Origin: Acidicapsa acidisoli
Lineage (GTDB): Bacteria > Acidobacteriota > Terriglobia > Terriglobales > Acidobacteriaceae
DNA length: 64,000 bases
Reading direction: 5' to 3'
NCBI RefSeq assembly: GCF_025685625.1
Contig: NZ_JAGSYI010000001.1
Coordinates: forward strand, 2,108,001-2,172,000
In this document: piece by piece, positions 18,619 to 26,795 of the stretch
Layout of the letters: every line of letters begins with the position of its first letter
Position numbering within the stretch: the first letter of the stretch is position 1
Program-made: the position numbers and the translations under genes
The notes under the pieces: model-generated
The model's database searches: none
What the model saw: only the letters and a program-made list of their open reading frames with translations
What the model was told of the DNA's origin: nothing

Positions 18619-19019
18619 TCGCGATCCTTCCGGCCGACGATCTCGCGTATGGCTGCCGCCGCCGCGCGCGCCTCGGCCAAAGCCGCAAAACATTCCTGCA
18701 TCGTCATGGAGTAATTACCGGCATTAAGGCCGTGCGCGATCTGGTTGAGATTGCTGCCTACTTTATTCAGGGCGGCCGTCGCGCGTCCCAAAGCTTCGGC
18801 ATTAACGGGCGGAAGCCGGCGGGCTCTCGGCCCCGGTGTGCCGAGCCCGCACGCGCGCAAGAAGCTCGCGAGGCTGAGGCCAGCATCACGGGCTCGTTCT
18901 TCGACGGCAATGCGCTCCTCGGGCAAGAGCCGCACGAGGATGGCGCCCTTGCCGCGCTTGCGCCGCTCGCTGCCGCTCCGGCTCTGGGTGAGCAGCGGCG
19001 CATTCTCATTCATGCTCAT
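18615..19019 (-). CDS. mobC: MobC-like relaxosome accessory protein
   Basis: A 134-residue basic protein that should bind oriT and help the relaxase. It contains a ribbon-helix-helix-like segment (AILVRLLPEERIAVEERAR, then LSLASFLRACGLG) and the LNKVGSNLNQIAHGLN motif typical of the bacterial MobC family. The start at 19019 forms an ATGA overlap with the preceding small gene, and its stop overlaps the relaxase GTG, so three genes are coupled. Confidence 0.83.
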   Translation of the reverse strand: MSMNENAPLLTQSRSGSERRKRGKGAILVRLLPEERIAVEERARDAGLSLASFLRACGLGTPGPRARRLPPVNAEALGRATAALNKVGSNLNQIAHGLNAGNYSMTMQECFAALAEARAAAAAIREIVGRKDRE

Positions 19020-19249
19020 GCGCGCACCGCCTGACCATGAATGGCGGCGGGACGCCGCGAGCCTGAAGGTGCGGAAACCGGCAGAGTTTCCGTGGCGGCC
19101 CACGCCGCCCCGGTGAGGGATGCAACGGGAGAGGCCACAGCCTCTCCCTTGCCAAGTTGAGCCACAGCGCCCGGCGAAAGCCGGCGCCGTGTGGCGTGTC
19201 GCGGATTATCCGCGAACAACTTGCTGACGCTGTTATCAATAGCTGTCAT
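19016..19249 (-). CDS. Small unknown protein upstream of mobC
   Basis: A 77-residue frame (MTAIDNSVSKLFADNP) rich in Ala, Ser and Arg. The main support is its ATGA overlap with the mobC start, typical of translational coupling. The ribosome site is weak and the composition is low-complexity in the second half. The frame is open much further upstream, but that part reads as non-coding. No function can be assigned. Confidence 0.4.
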   Translation of the reverse strand: MTAIDNSVSKLFADNPRHATRRRLSPGAVAQLGKGEAVASPVASLTGAAWAATETLPVSAPSGSRRPAAIHGQAVRA

Positions 19250-19499
19250 CCGGCGACTGGAATCGAAGCTCTGATTCGCCGCAACGAAAAACGCGATGAC
19301 TGCATACACCGTTCCGCAGCCGAATCGCAGCGCGGGCAGCAGGAAAGAAACGAGATTGCGCAAACGCGTAATAATCGAATCCGGAAGCGCAGTGAGGCGG
19401 GCAGTTGTGATGTGAACAAGAAAAAGGAGCACACAAACACCGAGCGACGAACCCTTCGGTTCTCCGTGGCAAGCCCGCGAATTCAAATCTGCCTCTTGC

Positions 19500-19539
19500 A
19501 CAGGATTAAGTGGGACAGGACGCGCGAGCGCCCTGCCCC
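19500..19539 (-). other. Candidate origin of transfer (oriT)
   Basis: Read on the minus strand, a hairpin GGGGCAGGGCGC-TCGC-GCGTCCTGTCCC (19539-19512, all pairs formed if G-U is allowed) is followed five bases later by ATCCTG then T (19506-19500). MOBP-type nic sites have the core ATCCTG cut after the G, with an inverted repeat just upstream. It lies upstream of and in the same orientation as the mobC-relaxase operon. The hairpin could instead be the terminator of the 141-residue gene ending at 19549. Confidence 0.45.
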
Positions 19540-19548
19540 GGCTCTTTC

Positions 19549-19974
19549 TCAGAAAATCTTGAAACCACCGCATGTTTTCAGGAAGGCGATAAACTCGCGG
19601 ACATCTTCCTCGGTGACGGCGGGATTGGCGAGGCCCGGAGCGCTGACCTCAGGGTTCCCCGTGGCTTTCGTCAAAGCCTTGACGAACCTTAGGGTCCTCG
19701 CTTGAAGTTCGGTGACGGGCGGTTCGCCGCTGTCCGCGATGTAAGCCGCGATGGTGCCGTCAGCTAACAACTCGTCAAGGCGATTGGCGAGACGGAGGGC
19801 ATCGGCGGCATTGAGGCCGTGGCCATCGTTGACTTCCCAGCCTTTGCATCCTTTGCTTTCGCGGGGTGCAAGGCGGCGGCACATAGCGACGAATGGCGGC
19901 CAGTACCAGATGTTGCTGCGGTAATATTCTCCTTCCGGCGCGGTCGGTTTCTTGCCGTAGATGTCGTAACCCAT
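19549..19974 (-). CDS. Conserved unknown protein (MGYDIYGK type)
   Basis: A 141-residue protein starting at 19974 with an AAGGAAA ribosome site six bases upstream. It begins MGYDIYGKKPTAPEGEYYR and contains a Trp-rich segment (SNIWYWPPFVAMC) and a helical C-terminal half. Proteins with this opening occur in phages and mobile elements without an assigned activity. The upstream extension of the frame to 21051 is spurious: it crosses two intergenic spacers and another gene. It stands alone, between the candidate oriT and a palindromic spacer. Confidence 0.65.
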   Translation of the reverse strand: MGYDIYGKKPTAPEGEYYRSNIWYWPPFVAMCRRLAPRESKGCKGWEVNDGHGLNAADALRLANRLDELLADGTIAAYIADSGEPPVTELQARTLRFVKALTKATGNPEVSAPGLANPAVTEEDVREFIAFLKTCGGFKIF

Positions 19975-20083
19975 GATGGTTTCCTTCTGACTGAATGCCC
20001 GCTCGTGGCGGGAATGGAACCAGAAGAAAATCGCCGTGACCGAGGGGCAGGCGGAGAATTTTCCTCTTCCGCCCGCAGGGTCG

Positions 20084-20114
20084 AAAAAGCTCGCGTCTAT
20101 CGGCGAGCTTTTTT
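20084..20114. terminator. Bidirectional terminator-like hairpin
   Basis: AAAAAGCTCGC (20084-20094) pairs perfectly with GCGAGCTTTTT (20103-20113) around an 8-base loop. Runs of A and T on both sides would give a U-tract in either direction. Confidence 0.65.
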
Positions 20115-20390
20115 GAGGGCTTGAACGGCCGCAGCGCGAGCGGAGGGCGGTCAAGTCCCCGGAAAGGAAAATTTGTCCGCTTGAGGAACAGACGCGCACC
20201 GCGCGGGTGTTACGACCCGAGGGCGCGCCGGTTTTATTCTGGTTCTCCTTCTGGATTCGGGCTTTGTTTTTTCCGGCGCTTTGACGATGTGACCGCTGGG
20301 AGGAAAAAGAAGACAAGCGCGCTGCAGAGCACGGGACGGTGAACGACTCAGCGTGCGCGGCAGTGGTTGACGAGGTGTGATGCGTGACAC

Positions 20391-20425
20391 AAAAAAGGGG
20401 CAAGGCGCGATGAGCGCCCTGCCCC
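20391..20425 (-). terminator. Rho-independent terminator of the 86-residue gene
   Basis: On the minus strand a 12-base stem (GGGGCAGGGCGC with GCGCCTTGCCCC, one G-U pair) and a 5-base loop are followed by TTTTTT. It starts about 10 bases after the stop codon at 20435. Confidence 0.85.
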
Positions 20426-20434
20426 GATTGGCGG

Positions 20435-20695
20435 TTAAGCTGCTTCTTCGTCGGGCTGCCGGTCAGCAGCGCGAAGTTCTCTGATCTTCGTGTCGCAAAG
20501 ATCGGCGACCTTGGCCATGAGGAGCAGATCGCTCGCGTTGAATGTGGACGAGGTCTGGTACTTGCCCTTCTCGTCCTTGTAGCTGCGCTCAAAGGTGACG
20601 CTGTAGAACACGCCCTTCTGAGTGGAGTTGGCCCAGATCGCGGCTGATACCGGATAGAGGCTGATTCTTGCGGCGGGTTTCTTTGTGTCGGACAT
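20435..20695 (-). CDS. Small conserved mobile-element protein
   Basis: An 86-residue protein starting MSDTKKPAARISLYPVSAAI at 20695, with an AAGGAAA ribosome site. It has a compact beta-rich middle (GVFYSVTFERSYKD, then TSSTFNASDLLL) and an acidic tail. Close relatives are common in alphaproteobacterial conjugative and mobilizable elements, in my recollection, without a defined role. It has its own strong terminator and a palindromic upstream region, so it is probably a single-gene transcript. Confidence 0.7.
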   Translation of the reverse strand: MSDTKKPAARISLYPVSAAIWANSTQKGVFYSVTFERSYKDEKGKYQTSSTFNASDLLLMAKVADLCDTKIRELRAADRQPDEEAA

Positions 20696-21155
20696 GGTTT
20701 TTCCTTTCGAGTTTGGGTTGCATGATCGCAACCGATGCAAGGACCAAAGCGCGCCCATGAGGCGGGCCTGTCCAAAGCGCGCAGCGGCATCGCAGAAATT
20801 TTCTCTGCGCGAGGAGCGCAGCGAGCACGCAAGAAAATTTCGAGAAGCCACCTTTGGACAGGACCGGCGGGTGCGCCAGGATTTGCATCGGATAAGGTTG
20901 CGATTGTGCGGCCCGTCAAACCGAAAGCTGGCCAGGCATGCCGAGACATGGATATCTCGCGCAGGACCTGAACAGTCGCAGATCGATCTCGTGCCGGCGC
21001 GGAAGAACACCTACAACTGTCAAACCGCTCGCGTATCGAGGGGCCGCTCATGGGTACATCTTGGCCGCACGAGCAGGCACTCCGAAAGATGGCTCATGGT
21101 GAGTTACAGGCGGTCGATAGTGACATCTTCAAGCGCGCTGAAGAGATCGGAGGCG
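20696..21155. other. 460-base spacer with a large nested inverted repeat
   Basis: CCTGTCCAAAG (20767-20777) is an exact inverted copy of CTTTGGACAGG (20852-20862). Nested inside, GAAATTTTCT (20795-20804) matches AGAAAATTTC (20832-20841). The centre is GC-rich. No gene is evident. It could be a promoter/operator of the 86-residue gene or a protein-binding site of the element. Confidence 0.55.
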
Positions 21156-22076
21156 CTAAGCGTCATCCTCAGGAAATGAGTTGATAAGGCTTTTCATTTT
21201 TGCGACGACGCGCGCCGAATCCTTATGGTTCAACCTGATCCAAGCCCTGTGTGCATCCAGCGACGGCAGTTGCATATAGGCGTCGGGTTTCTCTGCGAGC
21301 GGGTTCAGGCTTATGAAGTGCGTAAGCACAACCGAGATTTCGAGAAAGCGTTCGAGCGGGATCTGATGCAAATGCAGTTTTCCTGGAGTGTCGTTGAAGC
21401 AATCACGCAGATTTTGTATGCGGGATTCGCCCGCATGGCCCTGCGGACAGATATAGGTATAGTCGACATTGCGGAGGGCGTTGGATCGAACGACTTTCCG
21501 CACATAATCCGAATAGGCCGAGGTTTCGTCGCCTACGTTCGACAGATCCGACGCTGCAATCCAGATATCCGTCGTCCCTTGCGGCACTTTATCTTCGATA
21601 TCCCGCATGAAGTCGGTGTTCGCGATCACGCCGTAATCGGGCGCAGTGACATCGGCGTTAGGTGCAGATTTATGGGCCGACAAGCCCGCATTCCATTTGA
21701 ACCGGGGCTCATAGCCTCCACCCATTCCGCCCTGCAGGGTAATGATCAGGGCATCCTCTTTGCCCGGCCCGGCGTAATAGTCCTTTAGGGCGTCGATGAG
21801 TTCTCCAAACAGCTTTTTGCCGCTTGCCTCGGTGTCCTTGGGAGCAATGCCGCCTGTTTTCTTCACGGCGAACTCGTAAAACTCCGCGTAGATCGCCTTG
21901 GAAATCGGCCTCGGCGACTGTTCATATCTGCCGGACAATTTGAAATCGATCAGAAAGCGTAGTGCAAGACGTCTCAGGCCGCCCTGCATGAGACGGTCCT
22001 TGCCGAGTTCGCTCAGCTGCTGTTCGATTTGATCGGCGGTCGGCGCCGAAGGGGGTGCCTCTAATTCGGTAGGCAT
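21156..22076 (-). CDS. Unknown 306-residue cytoplasmic protein
   Basis: The start at 22076 has a GGGAGG site just upstream. The N-terminal half is helical. The C-terminal part has alternating strands including DIWIAASDLSN, a Tyr-Val-Arg helix, VDYTYICPQG and a segment ending KLHLHQIPLERF. The DIWI...SDL / Y-x-Y-x-x-P pattern recalls sensor domains fused to HTH proteins in some archaeal and bacterial regulators (half of a PLD-like fold), but the match is loose and no HKD motif is present. It sits alone between mobilization genes and the 133-residue gene. Possibly a cargo or stress-response gene; function not assigned. Confidence 0.6.
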   Translation of the reverse strand: MPTELEAPPSAPTADQIEQQLSELGKDRLMQGGLRRLALRFLIDFKLSGRYEQSPRPISKAIYAEFYEFAVKKTGGIAPKDTEASGKKLFGELIDALKDYYAGPGKEDALIITLQGGMGGGYEPRFKWNAGLSAHKSAPNADVTAPDYGVIANTDFMRDIEDKVPQGTTDIWIAASDLSNVGDETSAYSDYVRKVVRSNALRNVDYTYICPQGHAGESRIQNLRDCFNDTPGKLHLHQIPLERFLEISVVLTHFISLNPLAEKPDAYMQLPSLDAHRAWIRLNHKDSARVVAKMKSLINSFPEDDA

Positions 22077-22273
22077 ATCCCTCCCGGGGAGTAACGGTCC
22101 CTCACGGTGAGTTGTGCAAATAAGTGTAAGGGATTGAAGGCCGAAAAATCCAACAGCGGTGCTTACCGCGCAAATTGAAGGCTCCATCCGCCTCACTTCG
22201 GCTCACGACAAGGTGCCGTGAGCATTCTGGCGGCGATTTTCAAATCACGCGATGCTTGGTCATCGTGATGACG

Positions 22274-22675
22274 CTAGAGACTCAAGGGCCGGTTTGGCAT
22301 TCCGCGGCGCTGAAGATGGCGGGTGGCGGCGCGCCTCATATTCGCAAGTTTTTCGGCGGTGTAGGGCCCTTGGTGCTGCAGCTTGTGATAGCGCAGGATG
22401 GCGCTCAGTATCCGGAGGCGGTCTTCCGGGATCAGCAAATGATCGCGCTTTCTGTTTTGGCTTTCTTCTCCGCCGATATCTACCGACTGCGAATGAACCA
22501 CACCGAGGTCGAGACCGAATGGCGTCTTGCCGGCCTTCGCGTATTTCGAAAGCGTGGTTTCGCAGATGTTGTAGGTGCCGACCACGCGCGTGCCTTGGGC
22601 CACCGTGTAATAGCGATGCGCGCCAATCATAACGGCAGTCGGTGGCCATTTCTCTGTTTTGGGTGTCGCTTCCAT
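22274..22675 (-). CDS. Unknown protein, possibly DNA-binding
   Basis: A 133-residue basic protein starting at 22675 (MEATPKTEKWPPT); an ATG at 22693 is an alternative. It contains a segment reading as a helix-turn-helix-like stretch (GTYNICETTLSKYAKAGKTP) and a helical C-terminus rich in Arg and His. I do not recognise a family. The opposite-strand frame over the same region is less protein-like. Confidence 0.45.
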   Translation of the reverse strand: MEATPKTEKWPPTAVMIGAHRYYTVAQGTRVVGTYNICETTLSKYAKAGKTPFGLDLGVVHSQSVDIGGEESQNRKRDHLLIPEDRLRILSAILRYHKLQHQGPYTAEKLANMRRAATRHLQRRGMPNRPLSL

Positions 22676-22807
22676 CGCGCCATCAAGCCACATGCGCGTG
22701 GACCGTTCAAGCAGATTGTCCTCTCCGGATAGTTAAGACTCCAGAATTCTTGCCCCAATTTATTACCCATGAAGCATTAACCAAACACGACGTTTCGGAG
22801 GCTCAAC

Positions 22808-23350
22808 ATGACCATTCATTCTCTTTGCCCCTTCAACATTGATATCCGCAATGCTCGGCCAGACGACATTCACAATATCGGTGCACTTGTTCAGACCTGC
22901 GGGCCCTATCTGTCGCACCATCAGCCGTATCTCTATTTCATCTACACGCGGTACTACTTCGACACTTGCCTCGTCGCCACATATCACGGATCGATGATCG
23001 GCTGGTGCTCTGTTCTTTCCGTCGCGAGAGATCGGTATTACATGCATCAGCTCGGTATTGTTCCGGCCTTTCGGGGAAGCGGAGCCGCCTTCGATCTGTT
23101 TGCCAATCTGCTGGGCAGATTGAGGGCGAGGCACGGCGATGATTTCTCCCTTGAATTCACTAATGACACCCGCAACGGCGCGGTTCACCGCCTGAACCGC
23201 AAGATCGCCGAAACCTTCTGCATGGAACTTCAAAGGCTGCCCGACCTTGTCCCGTGCATGGAGGCCGGCGTAACCGAGGAGCTGTATCGCATGACGCCAT
23301 TGCGTGAACTGAACGTGCATCTGGCGGATCGCCTGACTGTCGCGGCGTGA
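22808..23350 (+). CDS. GNAT-family N-acetyltransferase
   Basis: A 180-residue acetyl-CoA-dependent acyltransferase-like protein with a good GGAGG site seven bases before its ATG. The central motif LGIVPAFRGSGAAFDLF fits motif A of the GNAT fold (acetyl-CoA pyrophosphate loop), preceded by a beta strand (GWCSVLSVARDRYYMHQ) and followed by the usual C-terminal strand and helix (FSLEFTNDTRN). The substrate cannot be predicted. It is the first gene of the plus-strand half of the element, 36 bases before the next small gene. Confidence 0.75.
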   Translation: MTIHSLCPFNIDIRNARPDDIHNIGALVQTCGPYLSHHQPYLYFIYTRYYFDTCLVATYHGSMIGWCSVLSVARDRYYMHQLGIVPAFRGSGAAFDLFANLLGRLRARHGDDFSLEFTNDTRNGAVHRLNRKIAETFCMELQRLPDLVPCMEAGVTEELYRMTPLRELNVHLADRLTVAA

Positions 23351-23385
23351 AGGTCGTGTCTGTCGGATTTTCGTGAGGAGGTTTC

Positions 23386-23574
23386 ATGCGCAAGTTACGA
23401 AACACGCAAGACATCACGTTGTCGGCACAGAGCCCTAACCACAATCTGCGCGACACGCAATTATCGGATGACGCTTCAAACGAAGAACTCATGCACCTCC
23501 AGGCCGACGGGTTCTGGGGTTGCGAGAAAGGATTTCATGACGGTGAAGAGCATTGGCGGCAACAGCAGAATTGA
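23386..23574 (+). CDS. Small unknown protein
   Basis: A 62-residue frame with a strong GAGGAGG ribosome site five bases before the ATG, which is the main reason to accept it. It is polar, with Asn/Asp/Gln-rich composition and an aromatic C-terminal segment (GFWGCEKGFHDGEEHW). It overlaps the start of the TraD-like gene by 38 bases in another frame. No function known. Confidence 0.5.
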   Translation: MRKLRNTQDITLSAQSPNHNLRDTQLSDDASNEELMHLQADGFWGCEKGFHDGEEHWRQQQN

Positions 23575-23809
23575 GGCGCTGCGGAAACGCGAAGCGGCGC
23601 TACGCGAGGCGATCGCGATGGAGAAAGTGCGGCAACAAAAGAAGGACGAGAAAGACGATGCTCGCCTGCATTTGATTATCGGCGGCGCGCTTGTCCGTAA
23701 CGCGGCGCAGCATTCCGACTACGAATTGATGCTCAAGAGCGTGCTTACCTCGATGACGACCTTCACTGACGGCGAGAAGAAGCTCCTGCGCGCGAAAGGC
23801 TGGCTTTGA
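23537..23809 (+). CDS. TraD-family small conjugal transfer protein
   Basis: A 90-residue protein starting at 23537 behind an AAAGGA site. An N-terminal basic coiled coil (RIEALRKREAALREAIA) leads to the HLIIGGALVRNAA motif and a helical C-terminus ending LLRAKGWL, which fits the small TraD/TraC-like family encoded next to coupling proteins in alphaproteobacterial elements. It is one base from the coupling-protein gene. Confidence 0.65.
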   Translation: MTVKSIGGNSRIEALRKREAALREAIAMEKVRQQKKDEKDDARLHLIIGGALVRNAAQHSDYELMLKSVLTSMTTFTDGEKKLLRAKGWL

Positions 23810-23810
23810 A

Positions 23811-25325
23811 ATGGACTTCATTTTTCTGCTGATGATGTTCCCGATCTTCTTCTATCTGTATCTCGTCGAGAGCCGGAAGAAACGTGTCCGTGCGGCTTAT
23901 GATTTCAGGCCGCAAAACGCGCATGGTGGGTCTCGGTTCGCCACAAATGACGATTTGAAGAAAGCCGGCCTCTTCAGGCGGAAGGGAGTTCCTATTGGGT
24001 TCTCTCCGAACGGCCGCCGCGCCCTGCGCTATCCGGGATTCGGACACCTGCTGACTGTGGCGGCTGCGCGGACCGGCAAAGGCGCGACGTTACTGGCCAA
24101 CGCGTTGCTCGCGTTGCGCCGGTCGTGCATTTGCATCGATCCCAAAGGTGAAAACGCCGCCATCACCGGCCACAAACGGCTGCGTTTTGGAAAAGTGTTC
24201 GTCCTCAATCCCTTCGGCATTCTTCTCGACGCAATGGAGGGACTGCTTCAGGCCCGCTTCAACCCGATGGACATTCTCGACCCGTTGTCGAACGCGTTTC
24301 ACGCACTCTGTGACAAACTGGCTGCCGCGCTGGTCTGGGACGAAGGCAAGGAAGGCATCCACTTCACGACGGCGGCGCGAATCCTCGTTTCGGGCGTCAT
24401 CGCCGCGCTCAAGCGTTATGGCCTCCGGCCGGAACAAAATTTGGCGACAGTCGCCAGAATCATCAACGGTGATGTCGCGGATTTCTGTCGCCGAACGGTG
24501 AAGGCGACAAAAGATCCGTTCATCATCCAGAAGCTCGGCCGGTTCGCCGCCGCCGATCCCGACAATCGCGAAATGAACGATGTTATTTCGACGGCGCGCA
24601 CCCAGTTGGGGTTCATCGGCAATGCGGCCGTGGCGGAGAGTCTGAGCGGTTCCGATTTCCGCTTCAGCGATCTGAAGCGCACGCGATGCACTGTTTATAT
24701 TGTCTTGCCGCTGAACATGCTCGATGTTTGCGACAAATACTTCCGGCTGATCCTCGAAACGGCGTTGTCGGACCTATTGAACGAGGGTCAAAAGGGAAAT
24801 CGAAACCCCGTGCTCGCCATCATCGACGAGATGGCCCAGCTCGGCCCGCACATGAAGAGCCTCGAAAATGCGATGGGCATGGCGGCGGGCGCGGCCGGCC
24901 TTCAGCTGTGGTGCGTATTGCAGGACCTTTCCCAGTTGAAAGGCATGTTCCCGCAAACCTGGGAAACCTTCATCCAGAATTGCGGCGTCACGACCTGGTT
25001 CGGCGCGCGCGACCAGACGACCCGCGAGTATGTGTCGCGCCTGAGCGGAACCACGGAAGTGCTCAGTCGCTCGCGAAGCGTCTCGATCGACCGACACGGT
25101 GAGCCGCATGTGAGCGACTCCGTTAATCAGATCGGCAGGCCCCTGCTCCTCCCGCATGAGGTCGGACAATTGAAGCCCGACGAGATGATCGCGTTCGTCG
25201 AAGGCGTCCGTTGTGGGCCCGTGAAAGCAAAGCGGAAGTTCTATTGGAAAGTGTTCTGGGGCGGATATCGCAGGAACCCTTATGTCCGGAACGGCGGCGG
25301 GTTGTTTCGTTGGCTGGTTGGGTGA
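23811..25325 (+). CDS. Type IV coupling protein (VirD4/TraG)
   Basis: A 504-residue inner-membrane ATPase that connects a relaxosome to a type IV secretion channel. It has one short N-terminal membrane helix (FIFLLMMFPIFFYLYLV), Walker A in AARTGKGATLL near residue 84, the family's IDPKGE motif shortly after, and Walker B in LAIIDEMAQLG near residue 340. It is shorter than Agrobacterium VirD4 (about 650 residues), mainly in the membrane region. Presence of a coupling protein without visible mating-channel genes fits a mobilizable element that borrows a helper's channel. Confidence 0.93.
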   Translation: MDFIFLLMMFPIFFYLYLVESRKKRVRAAYDFRPQNAHGGSRFATNDDLKKAGLFRRKGVPIGFSPNGRRALRYPGFGHLLTVAAARTGKGATLLANALLALRRSCICIDPKGENAAITGHKRLRFGKVFVLNPFGILLDAMEGLLQARFNPMDILDPLSNAFHALCDKLAAALVWDEGKEGIHFTTAARILVSGVIAALKRYGLRPEQNLATVARIINGDVADFCRRTVKATKDPFIIQKLGRFAAADPDNREMNDVISTARTQLGFIGNAAVAESLSGSDFRFSDLKRTRCTVYIVLPLNMLDVCDKYFRLILETALSDLLNEGQKGNRNPVLAIIDEMAQLGPHMKSLENAMGMAAGAAGLQLWCVLQDLSQLKGMFPQTWETFIQNCGVTTWFGARDQTTREYVSRLSGTTEVLSRSRSVSIDRHGEPHVSDSVNQIGRPLLLPHEVGQLKPDEMIAFVEGVRCGPVKAKRKFYWKVFWGGYRRNPYVRNGGGLFRWLVG

Positions 25326-25354
25326 GTTGAACAGGTGGTAAAGGAGGCAGGAAT

Positions 25355-26116
25355 ATGGGCGTCAAAGCGACGTTTTTTTCAAAGTTCAAGAAAGTGATAT
25401 CACTCGTCGGCTCCGACAATGATGGCGAACGCCATGCCGCTGCGGATCAGGCTTTCCGCATGTGCGAGGAAAATGACCTGAGCTTTCTCGAAGCGCTGGA
25501 TGGGGTATTTGGCGGATCAGCGTCGGACTATGAGTTGCAGCGGGCGGAAGAAAAGATCGTGGAGTTGGAAGACGACAACCGCAAGATGGCAGAAGCAGTC
25601 GCTGCGATGAAGGATGAACTTGGCAACTTCGTCCCTGCGGACGCGGGGAAGAGGCTGGTGGCAAAGTTAATGGCTTACCCACAGGGAAGGCTCATCGCGC
25701 TCTTGCTGTATTTCGTCGCGCGCCTATGGGTCGTGATGTTTTACGTCGTCGATCACAAACCTTATGGCGATTTTATGCTTGGCCTTTTGTTCCTGCTGGA
25801 TTGCTGCTCCGTGGGCTTCTTGGCATGGCTATTTCGCTTTTGGGCCCTAGCTGAATTCTCGAAACATGGCGCCGGTGTCGTGGCATTCAAAGGCACCGCA
25901 ATTGTTTTGGGTTTCTATCTGTCCGTCTGGTCGTTTTATCGGACCGGATACGTTCGCTCGTGGATTTTGGCGAAACATACCTGGTTCAACAGCGCGTGGC
26001 CCTGGGCGGTCTGGATCGGTGCCGCCACGCTGCACAACGGCATACCGTGGCTGTGCAGACAGCTGGCGCATTCAAGACGGGAACCTTTCGCCACGCTGAG
26101 GTCGTGGTTGGCATGA
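25355..26116 (+). CDS. Membrane protein with N-terminal coiled coil
   Basis: A 253-residue protein with an AAGGAGG site seven bases before its ATG. The first 100 residues are cytoplasmic, with a heptad-like segment (ELQRAEEKIVELEDDNRKMAEAV shortened). About four hydrophobic segments follow between residues 110 and 240 (for example LIALLLYFVARLWVVMFYVV shortened and FLLDCCSVGFLAWLF). The stop overlaps the next ATG as ATGA. Not recognised; context suggests a transfer-associated or cargo membrane protein. Confidence 0.6.
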   Translation: MGVKATFFSKFKKVISLVGSDNDGERHAAADQAFRMCEENDLSFLEALDGVFGGSASDYELQRAEEKIVELEDDNRKMAEAVAAMKDELGNFVPADAGKRLVAKLMAYPQGRLIALLLYFVARLWVVMFYVVDHKPYGDFMLGLLFLLDCCSVGFLAWLFRFWALAEFSKHGAGVVAFKGTAIVLGFYLSVWSFYRTGYVRSWILAKHTWFNSAWPWAVWIGAATLHNGIPWLCRQLAHSRREPFATLRSWLA

Positions 26117-26292
26117 GCGCTGCGGAGAAGATTCAGACGGGGACGGAAATCGCCATGAAATATGGCGAGAACGTTGAAATTCAGCGGCAGAATCAACCGA
26201 CAAAAGTCGAGCCGACATACTACCGCGCGCAACTCGAACAAGAGGGTCGCAGCGGCTGGTCGGGCGGCTGGGCCGGAGGGAGAACACGATGA
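26113..26292 (+). CDS. Small coupled protein
   Basis: A 59-residue polar protein joined to its neighbours by ATGA overlaps at both ends (26113 with the upstream stop, 26289 with the downstream start), which is strong evidence of translation. It has a helical N-terminus and a Trp/Gly-rich tail (SGWSGGWAGGR). Function unknown. Confidence 0.6.
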   Translation: MSAAEKIQTGTEIAMKYGENVEIQRQNQPTKVEPTYYRAQLEQEGRSGWSGGWAGGRTR

Positions 26293-26795
26293 ATAACGAC
26301 ATGATCAATGCGGCTCTGGACATTGGCGAAAAATACGGGGTGGCCCGGCGCGAGGCAACGATCACCGCCCCGCGTGTATGTGCGGTACACAATCGGCGCT
26401 ATGCCGCGATCTATCTCGCGCTGCCGAACGGCCGCTACCGCTTTAAGGAATGTGTTCCCGCCGGCAAGGCCGGCGTCGGCGAAGCCAAGATGCAGACTGT
26501 CGAACTGTCGCAGATCGATAACGAATGGGTCAATCCAGAGAAATGCCTCTGGTGCGGGAACGCGGTTATTGCGCGTTGCGGAAAATGCACCGAATTCGTC
26601 TGCTGTGGCAGGGTCACAGGCAACGTCTTCAAGTGTTGTGACGCCTGCGGTTGCGAGGGGGCCTTTTCGGGCACTTATTCGTCGTTCACGGGCTCGAAGC
26701 AGGCGTTCACCGCGGCTTTGAAGGCAACTTTCGGTCACGCAGCCTTGAGGGCGCCAGGCAACACCCTCATGCTCACGCGTGGCGGCAAGAGATGA
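26289..26795 (+). CDS. Cysteine-cluster (zinc-ribbon-like) protein
   Basis: A 168-residue protein. The first 90 residues are beta-rich, with an aromatic core. The C-terminal part has a dense metal-binding pattern: CLWCG, RCGKC, VCCGR, KCCDACGC within about 40 residues. The layout (CxxCG, then CxxC, then CxxC followed by glycine-rich sequence) recalls the TerY-C-type metal-binding domain seen in tellurium-resistance-like signalling systems; this match is by eye only. It is the last of three genes joined by ATGA overlaps. Confidence 0.6.
   Translation: MNNDMINAALDIGEKYGVARREATITAPRVCAVHNRRYAAIYLALPNGRYRFKECVPAGKAGVGEAKMQTVELSQIDNEWVNPEKCLWCGNAVIARCGKCTEFVCCGRVTGNVFKCCDACGCEGAFSGTYSSFTGSKQAFTAALKATFGHAALRAPGNTLMLTRGGKR

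Larger units (their letters stand above)
19975..20434. other. 460-base palindrome-rich spacer
   Basis: No believable gene. It holds two terminator-like hairpins (listed separately) and an AATTTTCC / GGAAAATT pair near 20057 and 20174 with GCGCGAGC-type sequence between. A similar arrangement recurs in the spacer at 20696-21155, suggesting a shared regulatory or replication/transfer role. Confidence 0.5.

Noticed and set aside
19549-21051. A 500-residue minus-strand open frame
   Set aside because: Only its last 141 codons read as protein with a ribosome site; the rest crosses a terminator and another gene.
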